Below, piece by piece: positions 54,660 through 64,000 of a stretch of 64,000 nucleotides of DNA. The stretch is from Grifola frondosa. Taxonomy: Eukaryota; Basidiomycota; Agaricomycetes; Polyporales; Grifolaceae. The position numbers and the translations under genes are program-made. Location: positions 1,054,001-1,118,000 of the forward strand of contig LUGG01000006.1 of NCBI GenBank assembly GCA_001683735.1, written 5' to 3'. Below the pieces are notes generated by a model. It searched no databases. It was given only the letters and a program-made list of their open reading frames with translations, and had not been told where the DNA came from. Numbering within the stretch: the first letter of the stretch is position 1; the number at the start of each line of letters is the position of its first letter.

Positions 54660-56101
54660 CCAAACAAGCGCAGCTCACAGCCCTCGAAAACACCATCCTC
54701 CGCGGCCCCCGCCCGCTCCCACCAGGCATCCTAGGCTCTCCCCCTGACTTCGACTCACCCTCCGTCTCCGGGCAATCCAACCACATGCTCAAGATGGGGA
54801 AGCGCAACAGCTATGAGGCACTGCAAGGCCTGGCGGGGCCAGACTCAAATCTACCGCTACCGCGGCGCGACGAGCGGCGGCTGTCGTTCGGAGAGGAGAA
54901 CGGGATTCGAGAGGGGATCCCGACGGGGTCGTCCGGAAGGCGCACGGCGAGTCCAACGCGGACGCTCAGTCGTACGTCCCTCCCCCTGCTTTCTCGCGCG
55001 CAGAACGTTTCATAGCACGCTAGGTATTCCCATTTCTTCCGTAGGTCAGTGCTATACCGTTCGTTCTTGATTGTCGCTGACGCGAGCTGCAGGCAACGCG
55101 CGCGCTCTGGCAGAAGATGATGGCTCGAACGGCGCGCAGCACGGCACGGGGCTTTCTGCGTCGACGTCGTCGATGTCCACGACGACATCACCGAACCGCC
55201 GCGCATCGTTCGCGCCGGGGAACACGACGAGGGTGCTTGCGGACCTACAGACGGGGGTGATGAACGCGAAGAACGCGCTGGAGAACACGAAGGCGCAGCT
55301 GCGGGTGAGCCAGCGGCAGGTGAGCCAGCTCACGCGGCAGACGGAGGATCTGAAGGAGGTTCGGGAGCGGCTGCGGCTCGAGAACGAGGGGTTGAATAAC
55401 GTTGTGGCGCGGAAGGAGCGGCTGCTGCAGGAGGTGAGTCGTCTGTGATTAGCGCTCTGAGGCGTGCTCATCTGGCTGGAGGTGTTGGACCGGGCGCGGA
55501 AGGCGGAGGCGGAGGTGTTGTCGCTGCGTGCGCAGCTCAAAAGCGAGTCGACGAACTCGAAGAAGTCGATGCGGGACATGGAGACGTCGCTTACGGAGTC
55601 CAACGCGCGATCGCAGAAGGCGGAGCGCGAGTATGCCGTCTTGCGCGACTCGGTAAAGGGCCTCGTGCAGTCGTTCCAGGCCGACACGGATGGCGTGCGC
55701 GAGGAGATGCGGAAGCGGGAGGACAAGTTGAAGAAGGAGGCGGAGGAGATGAGCAGGAAGTACAAGATGTTGGTGGAGGAGGTAAGGAAGGAAAGGGAGG
55801 AAGGCGGAGCGGGGCTGGGGGATGTCCGTGCGCTGCAGGCCGAGCATGTGCGGGTTACGCAGGAGATCGAGGAGGGTTTCCGGGAAGAGATGAGGCAGCT
55901 GAGAGAAGACGTCGATCGAGCATCCAAGGAGAGCGACGAGGCTGGGCAAACAGCGAAGTGGACCATTTCTCACCCTTGTCTTCCTCACTTGGTGCTGATC
56001 TGCTTTGCAGGTCTCTAGCGGCGGAACTTTCGCGGTTACGCAGACTGATGCGACAAGCTGGCTCTCTAACGTTGAATTCAGATGTGGGGGCGACCGGCTA
56101 A
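54660..56101 (+). CDS. She3-like coiled-coil protein
   Basis: After an acceptor near 54645 the frame reads QLTALENTILRGPRPLPPGI, LGSPPDFDSPSVSGQSNHML and GKRNSYEALQGLAGP. Then come a Ser/Thr-rich linker and an exon RVLADLQTGVMNAKNALENT, RVSQRQVSQLTRQTEDLKEV and ENEGLNNVVARKERLLQE. A 48-base intron leads to VLDRARKAEAEVLSLRAQL and a long coiled coil to VDRASKESDEAGQTAK. A last splice gives SLAAELSRLRRLMRQAGS and a stop at 56099-56101. The NVVARKERLLQEVLDRARKA block is typical of fungal proteins named SWI5-dependent HO expression protein 3, which in yeast links mRNA to the Myo4 motor. Assignment is by recollection of that family. The first exon is not located. Confidence 0.65.
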
Positions 56102-56753
56102 CGGGCGTGCTCGTGCCCGATAGGTCTTTGTATAGCTTCTTGTTCATCTCGACATCATATCCATTGCTCTGCTGACTTTATACCCGCCACCATGATTTCG
56201 CATCTCGCATCCATCCCACTCGGACATAATTATATCGCACGGATATGTCATTCACTATTAATGCTAGACTGGAGTTTCTCTGGATTGAGATTTTGTGTGT
56301 CCGGCGCGGATGTGAGTGGTGGTAAGTAAGTATTTGGTCATGGGTGGTCATGGGTGCATGGTGGTCGGCTGTTGCATTACACCGACCCGGGTGCGGTTAG
56401 CAAAGACTCTGCTGGTGCTCCTGTAATATGCATGGCTGTGCTGCAGTCTTCAGTTGCTTAATGCTCGAACACGACGATAGTCCTGGTAAAACCTGGTAGC
56501 AAATACTCGCCGCTCGTCTTCTATGGTACATCTACTTCCGAATCTGAGCACCGGAGAGGGACTACAAACTTGAGCATTACTTCTCGAGCGGATGTCCTGC
56601 GAACACAGCAACCACGCGCGGATGAACATTTACATTTCACATGCGTGCTCCTCTACCGGATCACCCAATCCGGTGTTAGCAGCGGATATGCTCGGGCTAT
56701 AAGGCCAACCATTTGTTCTCGCACCTCCATCTCTCTTCCCCGCATTGCCCACC
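56102..56753. other. Intergenic, promoter of the nitronate monooxygenase gene
   Basis: No coding frame supported. Presumed promoter; no specific element identified. Confidence 0.45.
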
Positions 56754-58090
56754 ATGTCGGTCATCTCCACCCCTATCACAGAGCTCTTCAAGATCAGGCA
56801 TCCAGTCCTGCTCGCCGGTGCGTACCGAGCACTGTCATAGTGCGACTCGACTTAATGGTCTTGTGATACTGTATAGGGATGAATGTCGCCGCCGGTCCCG
56901 AGCTCGCTGCGGCAGTGACCAATGCTGGTGGGTTGGGCGTGATCGGAGGGGTTGGCTATACGCCGAAGGTCTTGCGCGCACAGGTGAGCACCAGTCCGAG
57001 GGGCTTTCCGACGACCATACCGAGGACGAACTATGGCTGTGTAGATCAAAGCGCTCAAGGACGACCTGCAAGACAAGAACGCGCCCTTCGGCGTCGACCT
57101 GCTTATCCCGCAAGTCGGCGGGAACGCGCGCAAGACGAACGTGAGCGTGCATCCCGTGTGCGCGGACCGGATCGAGCTGACCCTGATCTACGTACAGTAT
57201 GACTACACCAAGGGGCAGCTCCCCGAGCTCGTCGACGTCATCATCGACGAGAAAGCGTCCCTGTTCGTCTGCGCGATCGGCATCCCGCCCAAGTGGGTCG
57301 TCGAGAAGCTGCACAAAGCAGGCATCCCCGTCATGAACGTACGTCCCCCAGTGCCCGCGCCCGCTCACGCTCACACTCCGCAGATGGTCGGGCACCCGAA
57401 GCACGTTCCGAAGGCGCTCGAGGCTGGCTGCGACCTCATCTGCGCGCAGGCCGGCGAGGGCGGCGGGCACACGGGGGACACCCCCGCGTCGATCCTCATC
57501 CCCGCGTGCGTCGACGCGTGCAAGGGCCGCACGTCGCCGCTCACAGGGAAACCGGTGTACGTGATCGGCGCGGGCGCGGTGTACGATGGCCGCGGCCTCG
57601 CTGCGAACCTCAGCTGGGGTGCGGAGGGCGTGTGGGTCGGCACGCGCTTTGTTGCGAGCACGGAGGCGGCTGCGCCGAAGGCGCACAAGGATGCGCTGCT
57701 TAGCGCATCGTACGGGGACGCGGTCACGACGCTCATTTACACCGGGCGGCCGCTCCGGGTGCGGCGGACGCCGTATGTGGATGACTGGTGAGCGTTCGCT
57801 GTTTTGTTCGCTCCGTTTTTCGCGGCCCTGACTTGATGCGATCTGGCAGGAACAATAATCGGCAGGCGGAGATCAAGGAATTGACGTCGAAGGGCCTTCT
57901 TCCATACGAGGAGGACATGAAGAAGCGCCCAGAGAAATCGCTTGAAGCGCGGACGTTCCTCATTGGCAGGGTCTCGGCGCTGATCCACGAGGTCATCCCT
58001 GCGAAGGAGATTGTTGACAACATGGTGAACGACGCGGCGAAGATCCTGCGGGATAATGCGGCGAAGGTGTCTCCGAAGGCTAAACTATAA
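56754..58090 (+). CDS. Nitronate monooxygenase (2-nitropropane dioxygenase family)
   Basis: This FMN enzyme of TIM-barrel fold oxidises alkyl nitronates and is thought to detoxify propionate 3-nitronate. Six exons join from MSVISTPITELFKIRHPVLL at 56754 through GMNVAAGPELAAAVTNAGGL and GVIGGVGYTP (barrel N-terminus), IKALKDDLQDKNAPFGVDLL, LFVCAIGIPPKWVVEKLHKA, CDLICAQAGEGGGHTGDTPA (phosphate-binding Gly-rich turn with the family His), GKPVYVIGAGAVYDGRGLAA, GAEGVWVGTRFVASTEAAAP and a C-terminal helix region ending SPKAKL at 58090. All splices are in phase and no lesion was seen. Length is about 350 residues, usual for the fungal class. Confidence 0.9.
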
Positions 58091-58323
58091 TATTTACTGA
58101 TCTGCGGGTCGTGTGGATTGTTGTAGGATATGTCTTCTAATTTGATCTGAGCGAACACTTGAAGAGAGTTGGTGGCAAAATGCGGTTCATGCAGCTGAAG
58201 CGGACGAATTGTCACCATGCAGGATAACAGACTATTTGGAGAAGTCTACATCATCTAAACGCCATCATACATGCGAATCTGCCAGAACGTTGCCATACAT
58301 GTGTCCTCGCCGAGGACTCCAGA

Positions 58324-59175
58324 TCAGTAGATACCCGGGATGAGCTTATACGGCGTGTTCCTCGCCCACACATCCCACTGCATTTTGAACTCGTCCCGCA
58401 GGATCTTGTCCTCCGCGCCCGTCCGCATGAACACGCTGATCGGGATAGCACTGAGGACGCCCATCCAAACAGCAGTGAGGGCCTTCCCAGGGACAGAGTC
58501 CCACAGGCCCATGCACTCTCTCCACCACGACCCGGGGCCGAGCTGGAACATCGCGATGCCCGCGAAGAGCACGATCGCGCCGGTGTACGCGGGGTGGCGG
58601 ACGACGGCGTACGGGCCGCTCGTGATGAGGCGGTGTTCGTCGCGCAGGGCGAGCTTGAAGGTGAAGAAGCGGCCGAGGTAGCGGTAGCACGCGACGCGGA
58701 TGAGGGTGCCGGTGGCGAAGAGGCCCCAGCCCGCCAGGAAGGTGGACGAGAGGCGCACGCCAGTGGCGGAGGTGGAGCGGCTGAGCACGTCGAGCACAGG
58801 CGCGGCGAGCGGGTGCGCGGGGAAGTTGTGCGCGAGGATGACGGCGGATTCGGCGAGGCAGCTGAGGGTGACTACGGACTGCCATGCGGAAAGGTGTGTT
58901 TAGTAGTGTTCGTAAGACGGGTTAGAGGGAAAGCAAAAGCGTGACCTTGATGATGGGGGAGACGGTCGTGATGATGGTCCGGCTGCCCTTCTGCTCGACG
59001 CCGACGAACTTGGCTTCTTCGCTTTCTTTTGGAGAGCCCTGCGGCGACGTGCCGGCCTGGAGAAGGCGTCAGAATGCGTGTGGTACGGAGGGGAGAATAT
59101 AAGACTTACTAGATGGGCAAGGTAGCCTACGGAGAGGAGGAAGGGGATTTTGAGCAAGGGGTACGAGAGATCCAT
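58324..59175 (-). CDS. ICMT-like membrane methyltransferase
   Basis: Exon 1 is MDLSYPLLKIPFLLSVGYLA from 59175. Exon 2 (about 59060-58945) carries KFVGVEQKGSRTIITTVSPI, and exon 3 carries SVVTLSCLAESAVILAHNFP through KLIPGIY at 58324. The diagnostic block is HRLITSGPYAVVRHPAYTGA, the isoprenylcysteine carboxyl methyltransferase pattern (RHPxYxG), preceded by LGRFFTFKLALRDEH and followed by a helical hairpin and EDKILRDEFKMQWDVWARNT. About 240 residues with several membrane spans. It could be the Ste14-type enzyme that methylates prenylated cysteines, or a related fungal paralogue of unknown substrate. Confidence 0.8.
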
Positions 59176-60326
59176 GGCTGGCAAGACTTGGGGGTGTGTC
59201 TGAGCTGCTGTCCACTGCTGCTCCGACTGGCTTTTATGTGGCAACTTTGACATGAAGCTTTGAAGCATATCACCTAAATCAATGGTCCGATACTAGAAGG
59301 ATCCAGGTATCTGTCATGATGCGCGGTTGATGGCGTATTGAGTTCGCCGAGCTCGCGTACGCAGCGCGTAATACACGTCGCTGCTCCGATGGAAGCTCCG
59401 GAGGATCCATAGACCATTCGTAAATCATTCATCAGTCAAAGGAGACGCGCGAAAGGAACGCAATCACCGCCTGCCCCACATAGCACTCTGCGTTGATGCC
59501 AATTTGCGGAGCTAGTCAACAACCGTGCACAAGTCCAATCCTTACCTCGGTAATTTCACAGTACTTGCCTGAACACGCATGTAGATATCTGAAAACCGTG
59601 TTCCCAAGGGGAGGCACGTAGTTCCAGCAGGATCCTTCTCAGCTATGGAGAAAGATGAGCGGGCTCAGAGCGGAAATTCTAGTGCACGCTTGAGTGGCTA
59701 CTCAGAATAACGTCTGTCCAGCCTTGCGAGCTAGGCATTTCGAGCACAAACTTCACGTTTCTGTCCAACAGAGTCATTAAGATCTCGCCTCCTGTAGGCA
59801 TTGGACCACACGTAGCCGCAATGTAATCATACCTCATGTGCGTGCACTGTATTGCTCTCAAGTCTTAGCATCAACTGCATCCTATTCGTCGCTTATCTTG
59901 TACACGGTCGCGAAGAGTGATATGAAGGTCGATCTGCAAGGCGGACATGTACACGTTAGTTTTCTGTGTTTGCAAAAATTCGCTCAGTATATATTCTCGA
60001 GCGTCTCTCCTTTTCATTGATGTAGTGTTGTTCAGATGTTTGAGTCAAAGATTTCCTGCTTGTCGCCTTCATTTCGACATTTACTTCACTTCAGGGGGCG
60101 CCGCGCGAAGATTCTTGCATGTGTGTATGTTCGACCAAATTGAGTCAGACGCATGATAGTACGTCGGCTGACCTGAAGCCCCTGCACGGCGAGAAGCTTA
60201 TTCGGGCATCCGTTCCTCTCTTTCTTAACCTCTTACTGTTACCACCCGCGGTACACTAACTAACAGTGAAGCGTATGTTTCTCATCGTTTGGTAAATTGG
60301 TGCTGATAGAATTGACAGTAGCACAC
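59176..60326. other. Intergenic, no supported gene
   Basis: 1.15 kb between divergent genes. Small frames on both strands lack recognisable content. Confidence 0.5.
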
Positions 60327-61307
60327 ATGACGACTCACACTAACACCACCACTGTGCCGGAGACCAGGATCATCGATGCTGGGCCGCCCTTCAACAAGCC
60401 TGCTGCAGATCTCATTCTCCGCTCGTCAGACCTCGTGAGCTTCCGTGTCCGGAGGGCTATCCTTATGGAAGCATCCCCGTTCTTCGAAGGCATGTTTACA
60501 CTGCCGCAGCCAACGCACACGGGAGAGGGCGAATGCGATCAGAACGGAGGTGTTCCAGTAGTCGCCGTAACCGAAGAAAGCACTACCCTTCGCGCGTTGC
60601 TACTCATGTGCTACCCTGGCCCCAACCCTCCCATTGATACCATCGAGAAGCTGCGGCCGGTCTTGGAGGCTGCAAACAAGTACGAAATGATCGAAATCCT
60701 GGTATTGATTAAGGAAGAGATGCGATCGCTGGCAAAGGATGCACCGATGCGAGTGTACGCCATCGCCGTTCAGTATCGGTTCGAGGAGGAAGCGAAGTTT
60801 GCTGCGAGATGTTATCTGAACTGTCAAGGACCCCACCTATACGTGCCCGAGCTGGAGGACATCACTGGAGGGGCACATCATCGAATCCAGCAGTATCGTA
60901 GATGCTGTTCCATCGTCGCCAGCAGTGTGGCATCTGGCCCACACTATAGATGGCTCGATTATAGAGTGCTTGCTCCCCCTACTAGCCACTCCAAATGGAC
61001 CTGGTTTACATGCAGGAGTTGTGCACCGACATCAGGAAATTATTTTGGGTCACTGGACGACCACGCCGTCATAAGGCAGTGGTGGGCAGAGTACATGAAG
61101 TGCGCCGAGGAAATATTGAAGGAATGTCCTTGCGGAGAGGCTCTAAATACGCCACAACTGCTGGAAGATGCGATTAGACTTTCATCCTCTTGCAAGATTT
61201 GTTCCAAACATGTTTTCAAGGACATATCCGAATTCCGCGTCGTCTTCGCGTCAGAAGTGGATAAAGCAATTGCAACGGCAAGCATTCCTGGTTATGATAC
61301 TCGATAG
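60327..61307 (+). CDS. BTB/POZ domain protein (intact, intronless)
   Basis: A single 326-codon frame from ATG 60327. The BTB domain has PAADLILRSSDLVSFRVRRA, ILMEASPFFEGMFTLPQP and VPVVAVTEESTTLRALLLMC, then LRPVLEAANKYEMIEILVLI and a BACK-like region RSLAKDAPMRVYAIAVQYRF. A Cys/His-rich tail ends CKICSKHVFKDISEFR. Wording and order match the first BTB module of the array at 1-6.3 kb, with one BTB domain instead of two. It is uninterrupted, so it is probably a functional relative of the decayed copies. Its partners are unknown. Confidence 0.85.
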   Translation: MTTHTNTTTVPETRIIDAGPPFNKPAADLILRSSDLVSFRVRRAILMEASPFFEGMFTLPQPTHTGEGECDQNGGVPVVAVTEESTTLRALLLMCYPGPNPPIDTIEKLRPVLEAANKYEMIEILVLIKEEMRSLAKDAPMRVYAIAVQYRFEEEAKFAARCYLNCQGPHLYVPELEDITGGAHHRIQQYRRCCSIVASSVASGPHYRWLDYRVLAPPTSHSKWTWFTCRSCAPTSGNYFGSLDDHAVIRQWWAEYMKCAEEILKECPCGEALNTPQLLEDAIRLSSSCKICSKHVFKDISEFRVVFASEVDKAIATASIPGYDTR

Positions 61308-61753
61308 GCCACTAATTGGGAATGCAGGTTGATTTACAGGTTCTGTGGTAGTACGCCTAGGGATGCAATCAATTTACAACGTTTAGGAGACCGTTATGCA
61401 TTAGGAGAAGCGAAGCCCATTGCTGTATAATGACAACTTCGAGTTAGATGTTGTCGATATCATGACACTAGCATTATTATGTGCGTCTACACAGCTTATA
61501 GTCGTAACATTTGTATGCGATGCAATGATGAACCTCCTGTGTACCACGTGTTGCACAGCATTTATGGACGCCTCTCTGACTCTGGCGGGTGTCTCGGTCA
61601 CGGTGTTGAAAAACCATCTGTGGTATCATATGTGTCGACTCATTAATTCCGTAGGCTCCGGGGCGTACAAGTAATAATCAAGCCAATTGATCGTATATTT
61701 AGGCTGTCCAGTGTCCTTGGCCCCTCATCCCAAGACCAGCATCCCCACTCGTC
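61308..61753. other. Intergenic, nothing recognised
   Basis: An 84-codon hydrophobic frame (61420-61674) overlaps nothing but has no supporting context. Confidence 0.45.
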
Positions 61754-62320
61754 ATGGTCTTCAAGTTCAACCTTTCCCTCTTCGCCTATGCCGTAAGCCA
61801 ACTTGTGGTCATAGTCCAAGGTTCGAGCAATGCTTCAGATCCTGCAATTGCCTGTTACAATACATCGCTCCCGGACATTCCGCCATCCACTGACAACAGG
61901 ACAATACCATGGGGCAGTCCGAGCATCATCTTCGACGACGGGTCGACATGCTGCGACAGTCTCGATGAGGTCAGAGCGGGGATTGACGAGATTGCGCCGC
62001 AGCTGCTACAGCTTCTTGGAATGCGGTAAGCGGTTCGTTTGCGCGTTGTGACAGCACGAGAGTGAGCTGGAACCTTCAGGGCGGCCTATGTGCGCGAAGC
62101 GACCCGCTTTAAGGCGACACGAGACACGGTCGACGTGCCTGCGCGCGACGCCCAGGTGATACAAGACGCGGTGGATCAGGCGCCGAATTTTAAGCTGCCG
62201 CAAACCATAGCGCAGGCCGTGTTCGAAGCAATCATCAACTCTAGCGTACCATTCGAGGAGTGTGTGGTGCGTGATTCCGCGTGGTGGTGTACCCAAATTT
62301 CTGGGCTGATATGCATCTAG
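61754..62320 (+). CDS. Small secreted protein
   Basis: Signal peptide MVFKFNLSLFAYAVSQLVVI, cleavage probably after VQG. The mature part has potential N-glycosylation sites (NAS, NTS, NRT, NSS) and cysteines at ACYNTS, TCCDSL, EECVV and WWCTQ, suggesting disulfides. One intron (62029-62080, GTAAGC..TTCAG) joins LLQLLGMR to AAYVREATRFKATRDTVD in phase. The stop is at 62318-62320, giving about 170 residues. The family is not recognised. Effector-like features are only inference. Confidence 0.7.
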
Positions 62321-62500
62321 TTCGATGAATTCGATCAAACGGAAGGAGAGCAGTGAATCATTTCTTGCATGCCGTGACCAGTTGTTGTTGCGTTTCGGAT
62401 GATTCGGAAAGATTATAGCAGATGCTGATACCTGGTTTCAAAGAATATTATACAAATCGCCTCCGCGACGTGACCGATCCTGCGCACCGTCACTATCAAG

Positions 62501-63956
62501 TCAGCTAAATCGCCCGTTAATCTTATGTCTCGATCCGAGCTGGGCAGTTCCCTTCAATCGACCTTTGCTGTCCAGGGCGAGAGGGAATGTGGTTGTGCCC
62601 GGATTTCGATCTATGGAGACCCGCTTGCGCTTGACACCTCCGAGGGCGCGCGCGTCCCAGTCCCCAGGGAACATGTGCGAGCGGCCTTGGGGAAGAGGCT
62701 CCTGTAGCGATTCCGGCAGCATTGGCAAAACCGCTGGGGATGAGGCACGCGGAGCGGGAGCTGGAACGATATTCTCAAGCTCTAGCTCGGAGTCAGAATC
62801 AAGCGTGAGGCTGCCATCCTGTTCCAGTTCTGGCGGCTCGCGCCTCTGAATGAGAAATCAGCTCTCGAAGAAGATGCGAGAGAATCAAGTGGGTACTCAC
62901 CTGGCTGCTCGAATACACTCTCAAGCTGCTGCTTGGTATATTGTGTCCAGCAGATCTCCCGAACGTGGATGTTCGGCGTAGACGATCAATATCTGCCTCC
63001 TTCTGGCGAACTTGCTCCCTCAGATCTGTGATCTTGGTGCGCTGTTTGGCTTCCTAGACATAACATGTTTGAGTATGGAATCGCGCTGATTATGAGCACG
63101 TACCTTGGCCTTGTGTGCAAGGAGCGTATTCTTCAAATCCTGAATTTCGTCCTTCTGAGAGGCCAACTGCTCGTTCAAATGCTTCGCATCGCCTTCCATC
63201 TTGTGTACGAGTCGCCTATTCTCGTCCCTCATTGCCATCGTCTGCTCGCCGGCCTTCTCCGCCGTGTCAATCGCCTCCTTCGCGAGCCTTTGTGCTTTCT
63301 CCGTATCAGCCACTGCGCGTGCCCTCTCACCCTGAGCTCCCCGGAGTGCTGTTCCCAACGAAGCGAGCTCTAACTTCTGCCCGGATATGGTGGTGAACAG
63401 CGGGGCCATGTTTCGCCAGAATTTAGTGATTGCGTGCATGAGTGCCTGTGAGAGAATATAGTCGCTTCTATGAGAGCAAAACGCGTAGATACATACCTTT
63501 AAATCGGCAGCGTGTCCATCCAACCCCTCTGCAACGTTCTGGATCTCTCGAGCGGCCTTCTGCACGCTTTCGACACTGCACTGACTGTCCATGTTCGTGA
63601 TCTCCGTGGCAGCGTGTTGCATCTGCGTAAGCAGGGTCCTCGAGAATGGAGGTTGTCTCCCCTCATCTTCGTGGTGTGTTGGTTGAAGCTGAGACGACGA
63701 TTCGCTAGAATCGATGAAGACAGGATGCGCGTCTGGGAAATGGAATAGCACTCTACAAATAGGGCATGGACGCTTCCCTCGGGTCGATCTCGGCTGAGGC
63801 CACATACGTCTGAATACAATCTGAACAGAAGCCATGACCTGACAAGTGACACGTCAAGTTGAGGTGAGTTGCAAACAAGGATCGCTTACCGCAGAGCAGA
63901 AAGCGGAATGTAGTCAACGCGTGATTTTCTTGACATATCGTGCATAGATATCGCAT
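62501..63956 (-). CDS. RING-finger coiled-coil protein
   Basis: The start at 63956 gives MRYLCTICQENHALTTFRFL. An intron then joins LLCG to HGFCSDCIQTYVASAEIDPR, and a further splice leads to KRPCPICRVLFHFPDAHPVF. Together these make a C3HC4 RING (CTIC, CGHGFC, SDC, CPIC), the signature of an E3 ubiquitin ligase. It is followed by a long coiled coil (QHAATEITNMDSQCSVESVQ; LAKEAIDTAEKAGEQTMAMR; LNEQLASQKDEIQDLKNTLL; DLREQVRQKEADIDRLRR), then an acidic stretch LTLDSDSELELENIV and a basic end with GGVKRKRVSIDR. The stop is at 62501. Target unknown. Confidence 0.78.
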
Positions 63957-64000
63957 TACGTTGTGAGTGTTAGAACGCGTAGATGCATCAACTTTTGGTG

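Noticed and set aside
1..64000. tRNA genes, CRISPR arrays, prokaryotic operons or ribosome-binding sites
   Set aside because: No tRNA-like B box with a foldable cloverleaf was noticed by eye, and the gene structure is plainly eukaryotic. A covariance-model search was not possible.

Overview
This is nuclear DNA of a filamentous basidiomycete, most likely an Agaricomycete. Nearly every gene is broken by several introns of about 45-65 bases with GT..AG ends. The families fit that group: a FunK1-type fungal protein kinase, Ser/Thr-rich GPI-anchored proteins, an expanded BTB/POZ family, F-box/propeller proteins, an MCT-like MFS carrier and a nitronate monooxygenase. Single-copy eukaryotic genes (VPS25, STT3, a Qc-SNARE, a UBX protein, an ER disulfide isomerase, U6 snRNA) anchor the rest.

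Layout. 1-6.3 kb: a direct tandem array of double-BTB genes on the minus strand, all with disrupted frames, plus a truncated C-terminal relic. 6.6-7.5 kb: a 907-bp non-autonomous DNA transposon with 327-bp terminal inverted repeats and a 9-bp target duplication. 7.5-17.8 kb: a large inverted duplication, with two FunK1 kinase copies in opposite orientation around a 3.3-kb loop that holds a truncated WD40 gene with a nonsense codon and a GPI-anchored protein gene. 18-35 kb: a dense block of conserved genes: VPS25, an MFS carrier, a HIRIP3/CHZ-like histone chaperone, U6 snRNA, an F-box protein, a coiled-coil protein, a UBX protein, a SNARE and STT3. 35-43 kb: poorly conserved hypothetical genes plus a KDEL-tagged disulfide isomerase. 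43-52 kb: a second large inverted duplication carrying two copies of a Ran-binding (RanBP3/Hba1-like) gene around a loop with a frameshifted hypothetical gene. 52-64 kb: a hypothetical gene containing a coding minisatellite, a She3-like coiled-coil gene, nitronate monooxygenase, a prenylcysteine-methyltransferase-like membrane protein, an intact BTB gene, a small secreted protein and a RING-finger protein.

The theme is accessory DNA shaped by duplication and decay, set between conserved gene blocks. The window holds one direct and two inverted gene duplications, a transposon exactly at one duplication breakpoint, and a new tandem exon duplication. A caution on lesions: the essential gene STT3 also shows a one-base frameshift, so single-base indels here may be sequence errors. 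Nonsense substitutions, two-base deletions and genes with several lesions are better evidence of real decay. Exon boundaries were assigned by hand from GT..AG sites and reading frames. Family names rest on recognised motifs, not on any search.
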